Of a stretch of 64,000 nt of DNA, positions 23,417 through 35,640 are shown one piece after another. Position 1 is the stretch's first letter. Each line of letters begins with the position of its first letter. The notes under the pieces are model-generated. The model did no database searches, had not been told where the DNA came from, and saw only the letters and a list, made by a program, of their open reading frames with translations. Both the position numbers and the translations under genes were made by a program. The DNA is from Endomychus coccineus (Eukaryota; Arthropoda; Insecta; Coleoptera; Endomychidae), in NCBI GenBank assembly GCA_958510875.1, contig OY294068.1:75370633-75434632 (forward strand), in the 5' to 3' direction.

Positions 23417-23458
23417 GTCTTCTGATGATGGTCGTGAGACCGAAACGTACGTAAAGAC
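23417..23458 (+). ncRNA. Hammerhead-like motif, inverted relative to the Penelope coding strand, copy 2
   Basis: Duplicate of the motif at 21662-21703. Confidence 0.55.
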
Positions 23459-23593
23459 GAATATTTTAAACAAAGTGTTAATGTGACCTATTTCCCGAGA
23501 ATTTTTATATATAATAAATATCTACTAAAATAATTAATGATAGTCTATCTATAAATAGGAAAACTATGTATAGAAGGAAAGTCATTCTGAAGA

Positions 23594-24755
23594 AAACGAG
23601 AAGCTAGTTTGGTATTGATACAGAAAATTGATAACTATATGGCAAAACTTCGTACAAAAGGAAAATCTCTCCGGTGCCGTCGAAGGGTTATTATTGCTAC
23701 CCTTATTATTATAAAAATTGATTTCATGCTGAAGGAAACGAAAAGCCAGTTTGGTATTGATACAGAAAATTGATAACTATATGGCAAAACTTCGTACAAG
23801 AGGAAAATCTCTTCGGTGCCGTCGAAGGGTTATTATTGCTACCCTTATTATTATAAAAATTGATTTCATGCTGAAGAAAACGAGGAGCCAGCTTGGTATT
23901 GATACAAAAAATTGATAACTATATGGCAAAACTTCGTACAAATGGAAAATCTCTTCGGTGCCGTCGAAGGGTTATTATTACTACCCTTATTATTATAAAA
24001 ATTGATTTCATGCTGAAAGATACGAGAAGCCAGCTTGGTATTGATACAGAAAATTGATAACTATATGGCAAAACTTCGAACAAAAGGAAAATCTCTTCGG
24101 TGCCGTCGAGGGGTTATTATTGCTACCCTTATTATTATAAAAATTGATTTCATGCTGAAGAAAACGAGGAGCCAGCTTGGTATTGATACAAAAAATTGAT
24201 AACTATATGGCAAAACTTCGTACAAAAGGAAAATCTCTTCTGTGCCGTAGAAGGGTTATTATTGCTACCCTTATATTATTATAAAAATTGATTTTATGCT
24301 GAAGGAAACGAGTAGCCAGCTTGGTATTGATACAGAAAATTTGTAACTATATGGCAAAACTTCGTACAAGAGGAAAATCTCTTCGGTGCCGTCGAAGGGT
24401 CATTATTGCTACCTTTATTGTTATAAAAATTGAATTCATGCTAAAGAAAACGAGAAGCCAACTTGGTATTGATACAGAAAATTAATAACTATATGGCAAA
24501 ACTTGGTACGAAAGGAACAATTGCTACCCTTATTATTATAAAAATTGAATTCATGCTGAAGGAAACGAGAACCCAGCTTGGTATTGATACAAAAAATTGA
24601 TAACTATATGATAAAACTTCGTACGAGTGGAAAATTGCTTCGATGTCGTCCAAATGGTAGTATTGCTATCCTTAATATCAAAAAAATTAATTTCGTGCTG
24701 AAGGAAATGAAAAGTCAGGTTGGTATTGATAAGAAAAATAGCAATTCATATATGA
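23594..24755 (+). repeat. 141-bp satellite array, left arm of foldback element
   Basis: About eight monomers of 141-142 bp, each running ttggtattgatacagaaaattgataac, atatggcaaaacttcgtac, ctcttcggtgccgtcgaagg, attgctacccttattattat and aaattgatttcatgctgaag. Part of a further monomer is at 21838-21994. The inner end (ggtattgat...agcaattcata, to about 24755) corresponds to the inner end of the right array near 31606. Confidence 0.92.
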
Positions 24756-26837
24756 ACAATACAAGTGGGAAGAAAAGTTTTTTTTTGTATCTAAATATTC
24801 TAAAAATCTTTGATTTTCAGAAAAATCGCAAGAATAAAGTGCCTTTATAAATATCATATAAATTATTTCAGATATATCCTACGTATATGTATAAAAAATG
24901 ATTTCCAGATATTGTAAGGTACAATAATAAATAATCGTTGGGCATCAAATGTAAGCTACGTAATTTCCACCTTCCCTTGATTCTAAATTAATGAAAAAGA
25001 TGAATTTACCCAAGTTACTAATATTTCCCAAACTAGCTCAAATTCGTGGTTGTTCGGCCCTTTACGTTAACAATGATGATACTTGCCCTATTACTTTTTA
25101 AAAAACAAACCCTGGGCGCCACCACGAGTTAAAAAGGAAGAATTTCAGGCTGTTATAAATAAAGAAATAAGCATCATTGAATTGGTAGTAAGTAAAAAGG
25201 AAAAGAAACAAAGCATATAAAAACAATAACAAATATATTCAATTATTAATGAACAATAGGAAAATAGTTATACAAACTCACATGCCCTTTCGGGGCACCG
25301 ATACAAAACTGAAACAATTGTAAATGAAGGTAATCAATCTACTTTGACTCAGCAATTACGACCAGCATCTAATTCATCATGGTAATGAAAGTTGCAACAG
25401 AGATATTAAAATTACTCCCCTGTGGTCCTGATGATGGCTCCGCGAGGTCTCTAGCAGTGTATTGGATCGAATATCCTCCTATCGAAAAAGAAAGAAAATA
25501 CACGAGTAGGATGTCCACAAGAGAAGTAAAATTTAATATGTGCAATGGCTCAGTATTGACGCTGTGAATAGCTGTATTAAGCTAGAAAAATGTTGATAGG
25601 TGAAGCCAAGATAAATTATGATTACAATCACAAATTAGATTAATATGTGACAATTATTCAGAATTTACTACAATTTTAACAAAATGAATTTAAACAAAGT
25701 TAGAGAAAAATGAATTGAGTTTGAAAGTCAGATATGAGTTTAAGTTCAGAGATTCCTAGAACCACGTGGGTGGATTTCGTATTATTAGGACTCTTTATTA
25801 CGATTACGGGATTGTTTAACAAGTCCCACGTTAACTCTATAATCGAAGGTATTGGAAACAAGGCTCGTGGAATTATAATTATGGAGTGGTTAGTTATATC
25901 CCACCTCTATATGTTTCGTACCTTTTCGATTTGGATAACGCTACGTTGTTCGTATTACGAAGAGTTCAAAGCAAAAGAATATACGAGATATTAATCCCAC
26001 GTATATTCAGAAAATGGAATTAAGTGATTTGGCAAATTGAATAAATGATAATATGAATGGAATTACAGTATCTATAATCAAGAGATCTAGGTGCCTGTTA
26101 TAAGAGCAGGAAACAATCAAAGTTTTGCATGAATCAGAGTAAGCCTGATTATGAATGAAATATTAAAGATTCAATGCTACTCAAAAAACAATTTAATAAC
26201 TTTGATCAAGACCTACCTTGTCTACACAGTAACACCAAAGATCGTTAGTTATCAACCGCAACCGGTTTTATTCCGAGTCTCCCTAATTAATAATTCGGAT
26301 GTGGTGGTAACAATATAGTGTTCGTTGAATCCGCACCGTATTAATTGAATACAGTTAACTATATCATTTAAGATAGAGTTCTTTAATTGTGAGGAAGTTC
26401 AAAGATATAAAATCAAATTATTATAGGTTTCTATCATGATAATGATTTGTAACGATATATTCAAAAGTGGGATCGTTACAATATCCAATATGAATGATTT
26501 CTGATGAATGGTTTGAGTAATATGATCATTTAATGAAGCGGTGTTTTCAACGTTCGCACCTCATGGCATGAGAAACCGATAATAGGATACATGCTTCACT
26601 GTGCGGTCGATCTACTCGTTGCGTACAATTAGCCTTGTCTATTGTGGTGAGATATTTACAATCGCTTGGTTACATGTGAATTGTCAGATATCTTTGATGG
26701 TATCATCTCTTAGTTTTTCATCCTTACTGAACGAATTAGCTTAGGTTCAACTTCGTTTTTTATTATTTCATTTGCTAAATAATATTTCAGGGTTTTGAAG
26801 TTTCAATTTCGATTCAAATCTTCAACTTTGAATAAGT
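24756..26837. other. Internal non-coding part of foldback element
   Basis: About 2 kb between the left array and the coding core. Short open frames (25379-25567, 25734-25994) have no recognisable motif. It might contain a decayed 5' gene or captured host DNA; I see nothing decisive. Confidence 0.4.
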
Positions 26838-27105
26838 AGTTTTGGATGAGAATTCAACATTTTGTATTTGTAGTTTTCGCTTTTTATGGATGTTTGTTTA
26901 TACATTCTAACGTTTTTAGTTTTAGGTTTTGAATGAGAATTCAACATTTTTAGTTTTCGCATTTTATGGATCTATGAAGTAATAGATTCGTTTATATATT
27001 CCAACGTTTTCATTTTAGGTTTTGAATGAGAATTGAACCTTTTTTAGTTATCGATTTTGATGAATTTATGAACTAATAGACTTCTTTATACATTATCCTT
27101 CTTGA
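26838..27105. repeat. Three degenerate 90-bp direct repeats upstream of the transposase
   Basis: ttttggatgagaattcaaca (26840), ttttgaatgagaattcaaca (26927) and ttttgaatgagaattgaacc (27020) start successive units that also share ttagttttcg and tttatacatt blocks. Confidence 0.6.
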
Positions 27106-27181
27106 TTTTTATGCACCAAAGCTTTCAATTATAAGCAGGAACTTATTTTTGAGTCTATTTTACTAATTTATATTTTGCAAG

Positions 27182-27534
27182 ATGGGTAAAAAGAAAAATC
27201 ACATATCACAAATTTAACTTTACGAAACTATTGCTACAGAATTACGTAAATATTGTGATTCTTATGAAGTAAATAAAATATTCGAACATGCAATATCAGT
27301 GAAAATTGCGTCGTCTTTAAAAACCACAAAATATGGATTTGCGAGTGTTATATCTCGTATTATAAATGAAACAGATAGTTTTAAATCATATTTCCCCCAT
27401 AAGTTTTTTCCAGAGAAGAATGCAAATGAAAAAATTTCATTCAAGAATCAACTTAAAATTTCACTATTGGCTAATAAGCGAGATTTAGAAAATTACTGCC
27501 AATATTGGAGATCTGAATTTTCAATTTATTAAAC
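27182..27534 (+). pseudogene. N-terminal remnant of the MULE-like transposase gene
   Basis: Begins MGKKKNHISQI followed by a stop, then reads on in frames to ETIATELRKYCDSYEVNKIFE and the 77-aa stretch at 27299-27532. The start fits the position expected for the transposase N-terminus, but I see no named domain. Broken by stops. Confidence 0.4.
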
Positions 27535-27698
27535 TCTGTCGGGATATGGGTTTGAAAAATTCACTACGAAACATAAAAATAATTTATGTCTGGAGAAAAT
27601 TTAAAACCAACATAAATTCATTCCCAAAATTATAATTCATTCTCAGATGACTGATCAAACCTGTATTAAAACGCAAAATAAATAGAAAAATATGATCC

Positions 27699-29156
27699 AT
27701 GACAAGCAATTCCCAAAAGATGAAGGTATTCATAGCTCGCATATCGATGAACAAAAACATCCCCATGGTGAGGATGTTAGATCGTTTCAATTTGACAGTT
27801 TCCAAGAAGGGTTCGGAAACGAAGAAAATTTCAAGGAATATTAAGACAATCATTTTAGAAACTAACATGAAACAAATTGATATGACTGAAGAGAGATTTA
27901 AAAATGATGAATTCACACAGCGAAATATGATTAGTCTAGATCCAATATCAGCATCCAATTCAATCACCTCTATAAAAAATCCAGTATTGAATCATAAATC
28001 CGATTCGGAGTTTGACGATGTGTACTGCTCTACAGAATGTCAATCAGAAGATGGTGAAGAGAATCCGACTGTAACTCCAGAAAAATTTGACATTCCTTCG
28101 GTTTTATTAAATTTATCGAGTCCAGGAAAATCAGCCGAAGTATTACCTGTTAACTCGAAAAATATGTTACTGAATATTAAGAATAAAACTTCATTCAAAG
28201 ATTGCAAATTATTTGAAGGAACATTCAAAATTGACGACAAAATCCCGAGATTTATTTATTCAGATGGCAGGCTAAATCTAAAATATTATCAACATTATAT
28301 CAGAAATAGAATACAAAAATATGTAAATAATACATGTATCATCATTTTCAAATATGTAAAGTATAATAAAATGAATAAAAGAGTAAACATATTTGCTGTG
28401 TCCAAACACGACAAATATAATTGTAAAAAATTCAAGATTAGTGTCCACGACAAAATAGCAGATGTTTTTTTCAATCATCCAACATAAATGAAAACTGTAC
28501 AAAAAATTAAATCCGACCCTGTGATTAGAAAAATGAAATCAGAAGTGATGGCTCAATTGGATAGGAACAAAAACGAATTAATTGATATCATTCTCATGCA
28601 ATACGACCATCCAGAATTTATAAAGGAAGTGAGCGTACCATTCAATGTAAAATTATATAGTTACGAACTTGAAGTACTTAAATCTGGAAATTTAAAACAT
28701 GGTATGCAGTTTATACATTTTGATGCTACAGGAGGTGTTGTTCGGAGTCCTGTTCCTAATTCAAATCGAATCTATTTTTATACAGCCGTTATAAGAATAG
28801 AAAAATCTAAGAGACTTTATCCTATTTTTTCTATGATATCATCTACTCATAACGCCAATTCCATATTTAAAATCATGAATGATTTTCGCTATTTCTGCGA
28901 GATCAATAGCTATTGGCCAGCATTTTCTGGAGTGGTATCTGATTTCAGCTTTGCTAACTTGCACGCAATCTGCAAAGCTTTCAATAGATGTTCTCTGCTC
29001 GAGTATCTCAAAAAATGTTATATTTTGAACGATAATTGTAAGAATTTGAAAGACGAATCTCTGGTTGGAATACATCTTTGTTGTGCACATTATATGAAAA
29101 TGGTTGCAAAAGATGTCAATAAACTTGCAAATAATGATTTGCAACAGACTTTTTGA
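27699..29156 (+). pseudogene. MULE-like transposase, N-terminal and first catalytic part (one in-frame stop)
   Basis: Two in-frame ORFs (27699-28487 and 28488-29156) are separated only by a TAA. The first has an acidic, Ser-rich linker, then a compact Cys/His-poor segment (CIIIFKYVKYNKMNKRVNI...HDKYNCKKFKI) in the place where MULEs carry a FLYWCH/WRKY-type DNA-binding module. The second carries the catalytic domain: first Asp in HFDATGG, second in VVSDFSFANLHAICKAF, then the CCAH (CxxH) motif shared by MULE, hAT, P and Kolobok transposases. The frame then shifts at a run of five T near 29150 into the next ORF. Cut-and-paste transposase of the foldback element; this copy is inactivated. Confidence 0.75.
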
Positions 29157-30319
29157 AGGATCTCATAGCTGCTTTGATCTTAGTAAAAACTGTCGGGGAA
29201 TTTGATATAGTTGTTAAATATATTTACATATTATTGAAATCAAAATTCGTGAATAGGGATACACAAACCGCATTATATTCTCTTAGATTGCATCTATTGG
29301 AAAAACAAGATCAGGATCACTTGGACAACGATAATCCGGATAATCACAAGGAATACGAAACGGCAAAATCAAAATCAGATGGTCTAATGAAATCTAGCCC
29401 ATATTTCAAGAGATTTTCGCAAATAATCAATGCCATAAAATTGGAAAATACAGGAGGAGCTGAAGATAACCTCTATTATAATGATGCATTCATGGATCTG
29501 ATTTTATACAAATATTTGCCTCTCTGTCCACTTTGGAGTGCTTTGATGTTGACAGGTCAATGTTCTGTAAGCAATTCAGTGGTAGAAAACGATTTTGGGC
29601 AATTAAAAAAAATTACAATGCGTGGCTCACATAACTTAAGATGTTCTCAATTCGTACGGAAATTGAGGGGAGATATTTTATCACTCAAAGTGGAACATTA
29701 TTTGGATATTGGCAAAAGTCGATTAACAATAGGGGACCCATTTGATGAGAAAGTTTCTAAAGAAGAATGGAATAAACGATCGAACAAACATTTAAATACT
29801 CACTTCGATGGCAGATTCCTCAAATCAGTTAAGAAGGAAGAGAATAAGCAATGTGATACAAGTATCATTTTTCCGGAAGATGATGATGAATTAGCCCTAT
29901 GTGCGTACTGTGGCCATGGAATTGTAGATGAGTTTACAGACTGGGTAAAATGCGATCAATGTGAAAAGTGGATTCACCAAACGTTTGTCACTAATGAACC
30001 AAATGAAACCTACAGTGGAACCTTTATTTGTCAATTATGTTCATTAGCTCAAGAAAAGTCAGTAAGTATGGAAAATATATTTGATATCACATCCAAGTGT
30101 CGGTCATTCTTGAATTCGATGACGATGACTGAACAAGAAATAGAGGTATTGGAGATAACTACTCGTAATCAAAGACAATGTCCGAGATGGTACGAAGAAA
30201 GAAAACGGAGAGTAGCATCATCATATTTCGGTAGAATATGCAGAGTACGAGATCATTCTTCTTTCCGGAATATCATAAATACGATGTCAAACAAAAATCA
30301 ATTCATTCTGCTGCGATAA
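29153..30319 (+). pseudogene. MULE-like transposase C-terminal part, PHD-like finger and start of YqaJ nuclease
   Basis: Continues the transposase in a shifted frame (no ATG of its own). Around residue 140 SNSVVENDFGQLKK supplies the catalytic Glu. Around residues 242-290 a Zn-finger of PHD type reads CAYCGHG, CDQCEKWIH and CQLC; the Cys after the His is missing (IHQTF). From about residue 335 RNQRQCPRWYEERKRRVASSYFGRICR opens a YqaJ-type recombinase/exonuclease domain that continues in other frames to about 30780. Confidence 0.75.
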
Positions 30320-30878
30320 ATCATGGGATTGAATATGAAACTTCAGCAAGAATTAAATATATCAAACTCCACGAACTGTTTGTGAAGTAGCTGGACTCGT
30401 AATACACAAGGAATTTCCTTTCATTGCTGCTTCTCCAGATGGTTTAGTAGGTTCCGAAGGTATTATTGAAATAAAATGTCCTTTCACAGTACGACATCAA
30501 GATCCGTCGACGGTGAACTTTGATTTTCTCAACCGTGACAACTCCACTATCTTGCAAAATCACAACTATCATTATCAGATTCAAGGTATCCTTGAAATTA
30601 CCAATAGAAACTAGAGTGATTTGGTAATTTTCACCTTCTTAGGTATAAAAATTGTGCGGGTCTTGAGAAACAATAATTTCTGGAACATGTTCAAAAAGCT
30701 CACAAGCTTCTACTATTTCCATATGCTCCCTACCCTCATAATGCCAAATGCAGTATTATCAATGGAAGAAAAGAAATGGACAACTTCTGAAGAACTAACA
30801 TTTTTTGAAAACGGACTCGTAGCTAATACCCTGTATTATAAAGAATTGAAGAATGCAAAAAGGATATGTCCTTACTAA
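30320..30878 (+). pseudogene. YqaJ-like exonuclease, catalytic part (frameshifted)
   Basis: In successive frames: INHGIEYETSARIKY (30315-30360), then VAGLVIHKEFPFIAASPDGLV (30398-30460), GIIEIKCPF (30461-30490) and YHYQIQG. The SPDGLV...EIKCPF pair is the D...ExK core of lambda-exonuclease/YqaJ nucleases. The ORF at 30621-30878 reads GIKIVRVLRNNNFWNMFKKL, the usual C-terminal tail of this domain. Two or more frameshifts and an in-frame stop interrupt it. Such nucleases process DNA ends; in a transposon the role is unproven. Confidence 0.75.
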
Positions 30879-30910
30879 AGTTGATTTTTCTTTGAAGGAA
30901 ATAATGATAA

Positions 30911-31818
30911 ATGACTGTAACATTAGACCCTAAAGAGTGGTTGAGCAGTTTCATTATAGATCATTGTTTCTATATATTGAATTCAACATTCGAAAAATAT
31001 CAAATAGTTTCGGTAGCAAAATCGTCTTTGATTTTTAGCGATTGCACTATGCATCAGAGGTTCGTTGACAGCGTTCGATTAACAAAGAATGATATTATAC
31101 TCCCAGTGGCAAGACATAATCACTTTGTACTGGTAATGATAAATATTTCAAATAGAATATTGACTTTGTTAGACCCCTAGGAAATGAGCCAATATTTCAA
31201 ACTTTTTATATCACGAGATTATTGGATTTTCTTCGCAAGAAAGAGATGAATACACACAATTGGAAATTTCAAACAATGGATCATGTAACTCAAACAGATA
31301 ATTTTAATTGTGGAGTGTACGTAATATACTATTTTTCAAAAATTGTTAAGCAACAAAAATTGAGAGGAAATGTGTGCATCTCCATGAACTGGCAAGATTT
31401 AAAATTGCTGTTGTTGAAAAATAGCTCCAACATGGCAGATAAATGTCTGTTCTGTTCAGAAGAAGTACAAATTGACGATGATCACTTTAAATGTGCTACA
31501 TGCCACAGGTACATTCACGAAAAGTGCTTATGGTCTCTAAATGAAATTCAAGATGGAGTGACCTTGAATGAGAAAAAACCAATCAAATGTGCGAATTGTG
31601 TAGAATCAATTGAAAGTATGAATAGCATAATTTTCTGTATCAATACCGAACTGGCTTCTCGTTTCCTTCAGCATGAAATCAATTTTTATAATAATAAGAG
31701 TAGCAATAATAACCCTTCGACGACACCGAAGAGATTTTCCTTTTGTAGGAAGTATTGCCATATAGTTATCAATTTTTTGTATAAATACCAAGCTGGCTTC
31801 TCGTTTCCTTCAGCATGA
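30911..31818 (+). pseudogene. Ulp1-type (C48) SUMO-protease domain plus C-terminal Zn finger, running into the satellite
   Basis: Part one (30911-31180) has WLSSFIIDHCF...YQIVS and NHFVLVMINISNRILTLLDP, giving catalytic His and Asp (the usual HW is HF). After a short frame break, part two (31222-31818) has QTDNFNCGVYVIYYF with the oxyanion Gln and nucleophilic Cys. A C4HC3-like finger follows (CLFCSEEV, CATCHRYIHEKC, CANC). The reading frame then continues without stop through the first 200 bp of the satellite array. Ulp1 domains cleave SUMO conjugates; plant MULEs (Kaonashi type) are known to carry them. Confidence 0.8.
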
Positions 31819-34800
31819 AATTAATTTTTATAATAATAAGGGTAGCAATAATAACTATTCGACGGCACCGAAGAGATTTTCCTTTTGTAGGAAGTATTGC
31901 CATATAGTTATCAATTTCTTGTATCAATACCAAGCTGGCTTCTCGTTTCCTTCAGCATGAAATCAATTTTTATAATAATCAGGGTAGCAATAATAACTCT
32001 TCGAAGGCACCGAAGAGATTTTCCTTTTGTAGGAAGTATTGCCATATAGTTATCAATTTTTTGTATCAATACCAAGCTGGCTTCTCGTTTCCTTCAGCAT
32101 AAAATCAATTTTTATAATAATAAGGGTAGCAATAATAACTCTTCGACGGCACCGAAGAGATTTTCCTTTTGTAGGAAGTATTGCCATATAGTTATCAATT
32201 TTTTGTATCAATACCGAACTGGCTTCTCGTTTCCTTCAGCATGAAATCAATTTTTATAATAATAAGGGTAGAAATAATAACCCTTCGACGACACCGAAGA
32301 GATTTTCCTTTTGTAGGAAGTATTGCCATATAGTTATCAATTTTTTGTATCAATACCAAGCTGGCTTCTCGTTTCCTTCAGCATGAAATCAATTTTTATA
32401 ATAATAAGAGTAGCAATAATAACTCTTCGAAGGCACCGAAGAGATTTTCCTTTTGTAGGAAGTATTGCCATATAGTTATCAATTTTTTGTATCAATACCA
32501 AGCCGGCTTCTCGTTTCCTTCAGCATGAAATCAATTTTTATAATAATAAGGGTATCAATGATAACCCTTCGACGACACCGAAGAGATTTTCCTTTTGCAG
32601 GAAGTATTGCCATATAGTTATCAATTTTTTGTATCAATACCAAGCTGGCTTTTCGTTTCCTTCAGCATGAAATCAATTTTTATAATAATAAGGGTAGCAA
32701 TAATAACTCTTCGACGGCACCGAAGAGATTTTCCTTTTGTAGGAAGTATTACCATATAGTAATCAATTTTTTGTATCAATACCAAGCTGGCTTCTCGTTT
32801 CCTTCAGCATGAAATTAATTTTTATAATAATAAGGGTAGCAACAATAACTCTTCGACGGCACCGAAGAGATTTTCCTTTTGTAGGAAGTATTGCCAAATA
32901 GTTATCAATTTTTTTAATCAATACCGAACTGGCTTCTCGATTCCTTCAGCATGAAATCAATTTTTATAATAATAAGGGTAGCAATAATAACCCTTCGAAG
33001 GCACCGAAGAGATTTTCCTTTTGTACGAAGTTTTGCCATATAGTTATCAATTTTTTGTATCAATACCAAGCTGGCTTCTCGTTTCCTTCAGCATGAAATC
33101 AATTTTTATAATAATAAATAATAAAGTTTTGCCATATAGTTATCAATTTTTTGTATCAATACCAAGTTGTCTTCTCGTTTCCTTCAGCATGAAATCAATT
33201 TTTATAATAATAAAGGTAGCAATAATAAGCCTTCCACGGCACCGAAGAAATTTTCCTTTTATACAAAGTTTTGCCATATAGTTATCAATTTTCTGTATCA
33301 ATACCAAGCTGGCTTCTCGTTTCCTAAAAAAATACTTTATTGAAAAATCTTTTTATTCTGTGGAGGAGTATAATAATATACAAAAATAGTGATCTAAATC
33401 TTCTTAACAAATGTTTTTTAATCATAAATAGGTACGTGATTTTGTTTTATAATTTTACATTTTAAATTACATGTAATTAGTGTTTAATATGTAGTTTTTA
33501 TAACACAATTATTTTGAAGTATCTGTTTCATAGTTTTGACAATATTTTCTTGTACTTATGTCTTAATTTTATTCCTTGTTGTGAGACTTGTGCAAATACC
33601 ATTGTATATTAGCATGAATAAATTACTAAATTACTAAATTACTTCAGCATGAAATCAATTTTTATAATAATAAGGGTAGCAATAATAACCCTTCGACGGC
33701 ACCGAAGAGATTTTCCTTTTGTACGAGGTTTTGCCATATAGTTATCAATTTTTTGTATAAATACCAAGCTGGCTTCTCGTTTCCTTCAGCATGAAATCAA
33801 TTTTTATAATAATAAGGGTAGCAATAATAACCCTTCGACGGCACCGAAGAGATTTTCCTTTTGTACGAAGTTTTGCCATATAGTTATCAATTTTTTGTAT
33901 CAATACCAAGCTGGCTTCTCGTTTCCTTCAGCATGAAATCAATTTTTATAATAATAAGGGTAGCAATAATAACTCTTCGACGGCACCGAAGAGATTTTCC
34001 TTTTGTAGGAAGTATTGCCATATAGTTATCAATTTTTTGTATCAATACTGAACTGGCTTCTCGTTTCCTTCAGCATGAAATCAATTTTTATAATAATAAG
34101 GGTAGAAATAATAACCCTTCGACGACACCGAAGAGATTTTCCTTTTGTAGGGAGTATTGCCATATAGTTATCAATTTTTTGTATCAATACCAAGCTGGCT
34201 TCTCGTTTCCTTCAGCATGAAATCAATTTTTATAATAATAAGAGTAGCAATAATAACTCTTCGAAGGCACCGAAGAGATTTTCCTTTTGTAGGAAGTATT
34301 GCCATATAGTTATCAATTTTTTGTATCAATACCAGGCTGGCTTCTCGTTTCCTACAGCATGAAATCAATTTTTATAATAATAAGGGTAGCAATAATAACC
34401 CTTCGACGACACCGAAGAGATTTTCCTTTTGTAGGAAGTATTGCCATATAGTTATCAATTTTTTGTATCAATACCAAGCTGGCTTTTCGTTTCCTTCAGC
34501 ATGAAATCAATTTTTATAATAATAAGGGTAGCAATAATAACTCTTCGACGGCACCGAAGAGATTTTCCTTTTGTAGGAAGTATTGCCATATAGTAATCAA
34601 TTTTTTGTATCAATACCAAGCTGGCTTCTCGTTTCCTTCAGCATGAAATTAATTTTTATAATAATAAGGGTAGCAATAATAACCCTTCGACGGCACCGAA
34701 GAGATTTTCCTTTTGTACGAGGTTTTGCCATATAGTTATCAATTTTTTGTATCAATACCAAGCTGGCTTCTCGTTTCCTTCAGCATGAAATCAATTTTTA

Positions 34801-35640
34801 TAATAATAAGGGTAGCAATAATAACCCTTCGACGGCACCGAACAGATTTTCCTTTTGTACGAAGTTTTGCCATATAGTTATCAATTTTTTGTATCAATAC
34901 CAAGCTGGCTTCTCGTTTCCTTCAGCATGAAATCAATTTTTATAATAATAAGGGTAGCAATAATAACCCTTCCACAACACCGAAGAGATTTTCCTTTTGT
35001 TTGAAGTTTTGCCATATAGTTATCAATTTTCTGTATCAATGCCAAGCTGGCTTCTCGTTTCCTTCAACATGAAATCAATTTTTATAATAAGGGTAGTAAT
35101 AATAATCCTTCGACGGCACCGAAGAGATTTTCCTTTTGTACGAAGTTTTGCCATATAGTTATCAATTTTTTGTATCAATACCAAGCTGGCTTCTCGTTTC
35201 CTTCAGCATGAAATCAATTTTTATAATAATAAGGGTAGAAATAATAACCCTTCGACGGCACCGAAGAGATTTTCGTTTCGTACGAAGTTTTGCCACATAG
35301 TAATCAATTTTCTGTATCAGTACCAAGCTGGCTTCTCGTTTCCTTCAGCATGAAATCAATTTTTATAATAATAAGGGTAGCAATAATAACCCTTCGACGG
35401 CACCGAAGAGATTTTCCTTTCGTACGAAGTTTTTCCATATAGTTATCAATTTTCTGTATCAATACCAAGCTGGTTCCTCGTTTCCTTCAGCATGAAATCA
35501 ATTTTTATAATAATAAGGGTAGCAATAATAACCCTTCGACGGCACCGAAGAGATTTTCCTTTTGTACGAAGTTTCGCCATATGGTTATCAATTTTCTGTA
35601 TCAATACCAAGCTGGCTTCCCGTTTTCTTCAGAATGACTT
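31606..35640 (-). repeat. 141-bp satellite array, right arm of foldback element (inverted)
   Basis: Roughly 26 monomers in the orientation opposite to the left array. It is interrupted at 33326-33645 by unrelated sequence. Open frames within it (31606-31791, 33021-33281, 34171-34368, 35492-35674) arise from the repeat. Confidence 0.92.
33326..33645. mobile_element. About 320-bp insertion within one satellite monomer
   Basis: Splits a monomer between gtttcct and ttcagcatg. It begins with an A run and ends in a short tandem aaattact repeat (aataaattactaaattactaaattac), as some LINE or SINE 3' ends do. No coding sequence; class unresolved. Confidence 0.5.

Larger units (their letters stand above)
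21995..23750. repeat. Tandem segmental duplication, copy 2
   Basis: Near-identical repeat of 20240-21994. Copy 2 runs directly into the main satellite array at 23751. Confidence 0.92.

Noticed and set aside
30320..31600. YqaJ and Ulp1 domains as bacterial or viral contamination
   Set aside because: They are continuous with a eukaryotic transposase, AT-rich like the surroundings, and lie between transposon TIRs with a TSD in host DNA.
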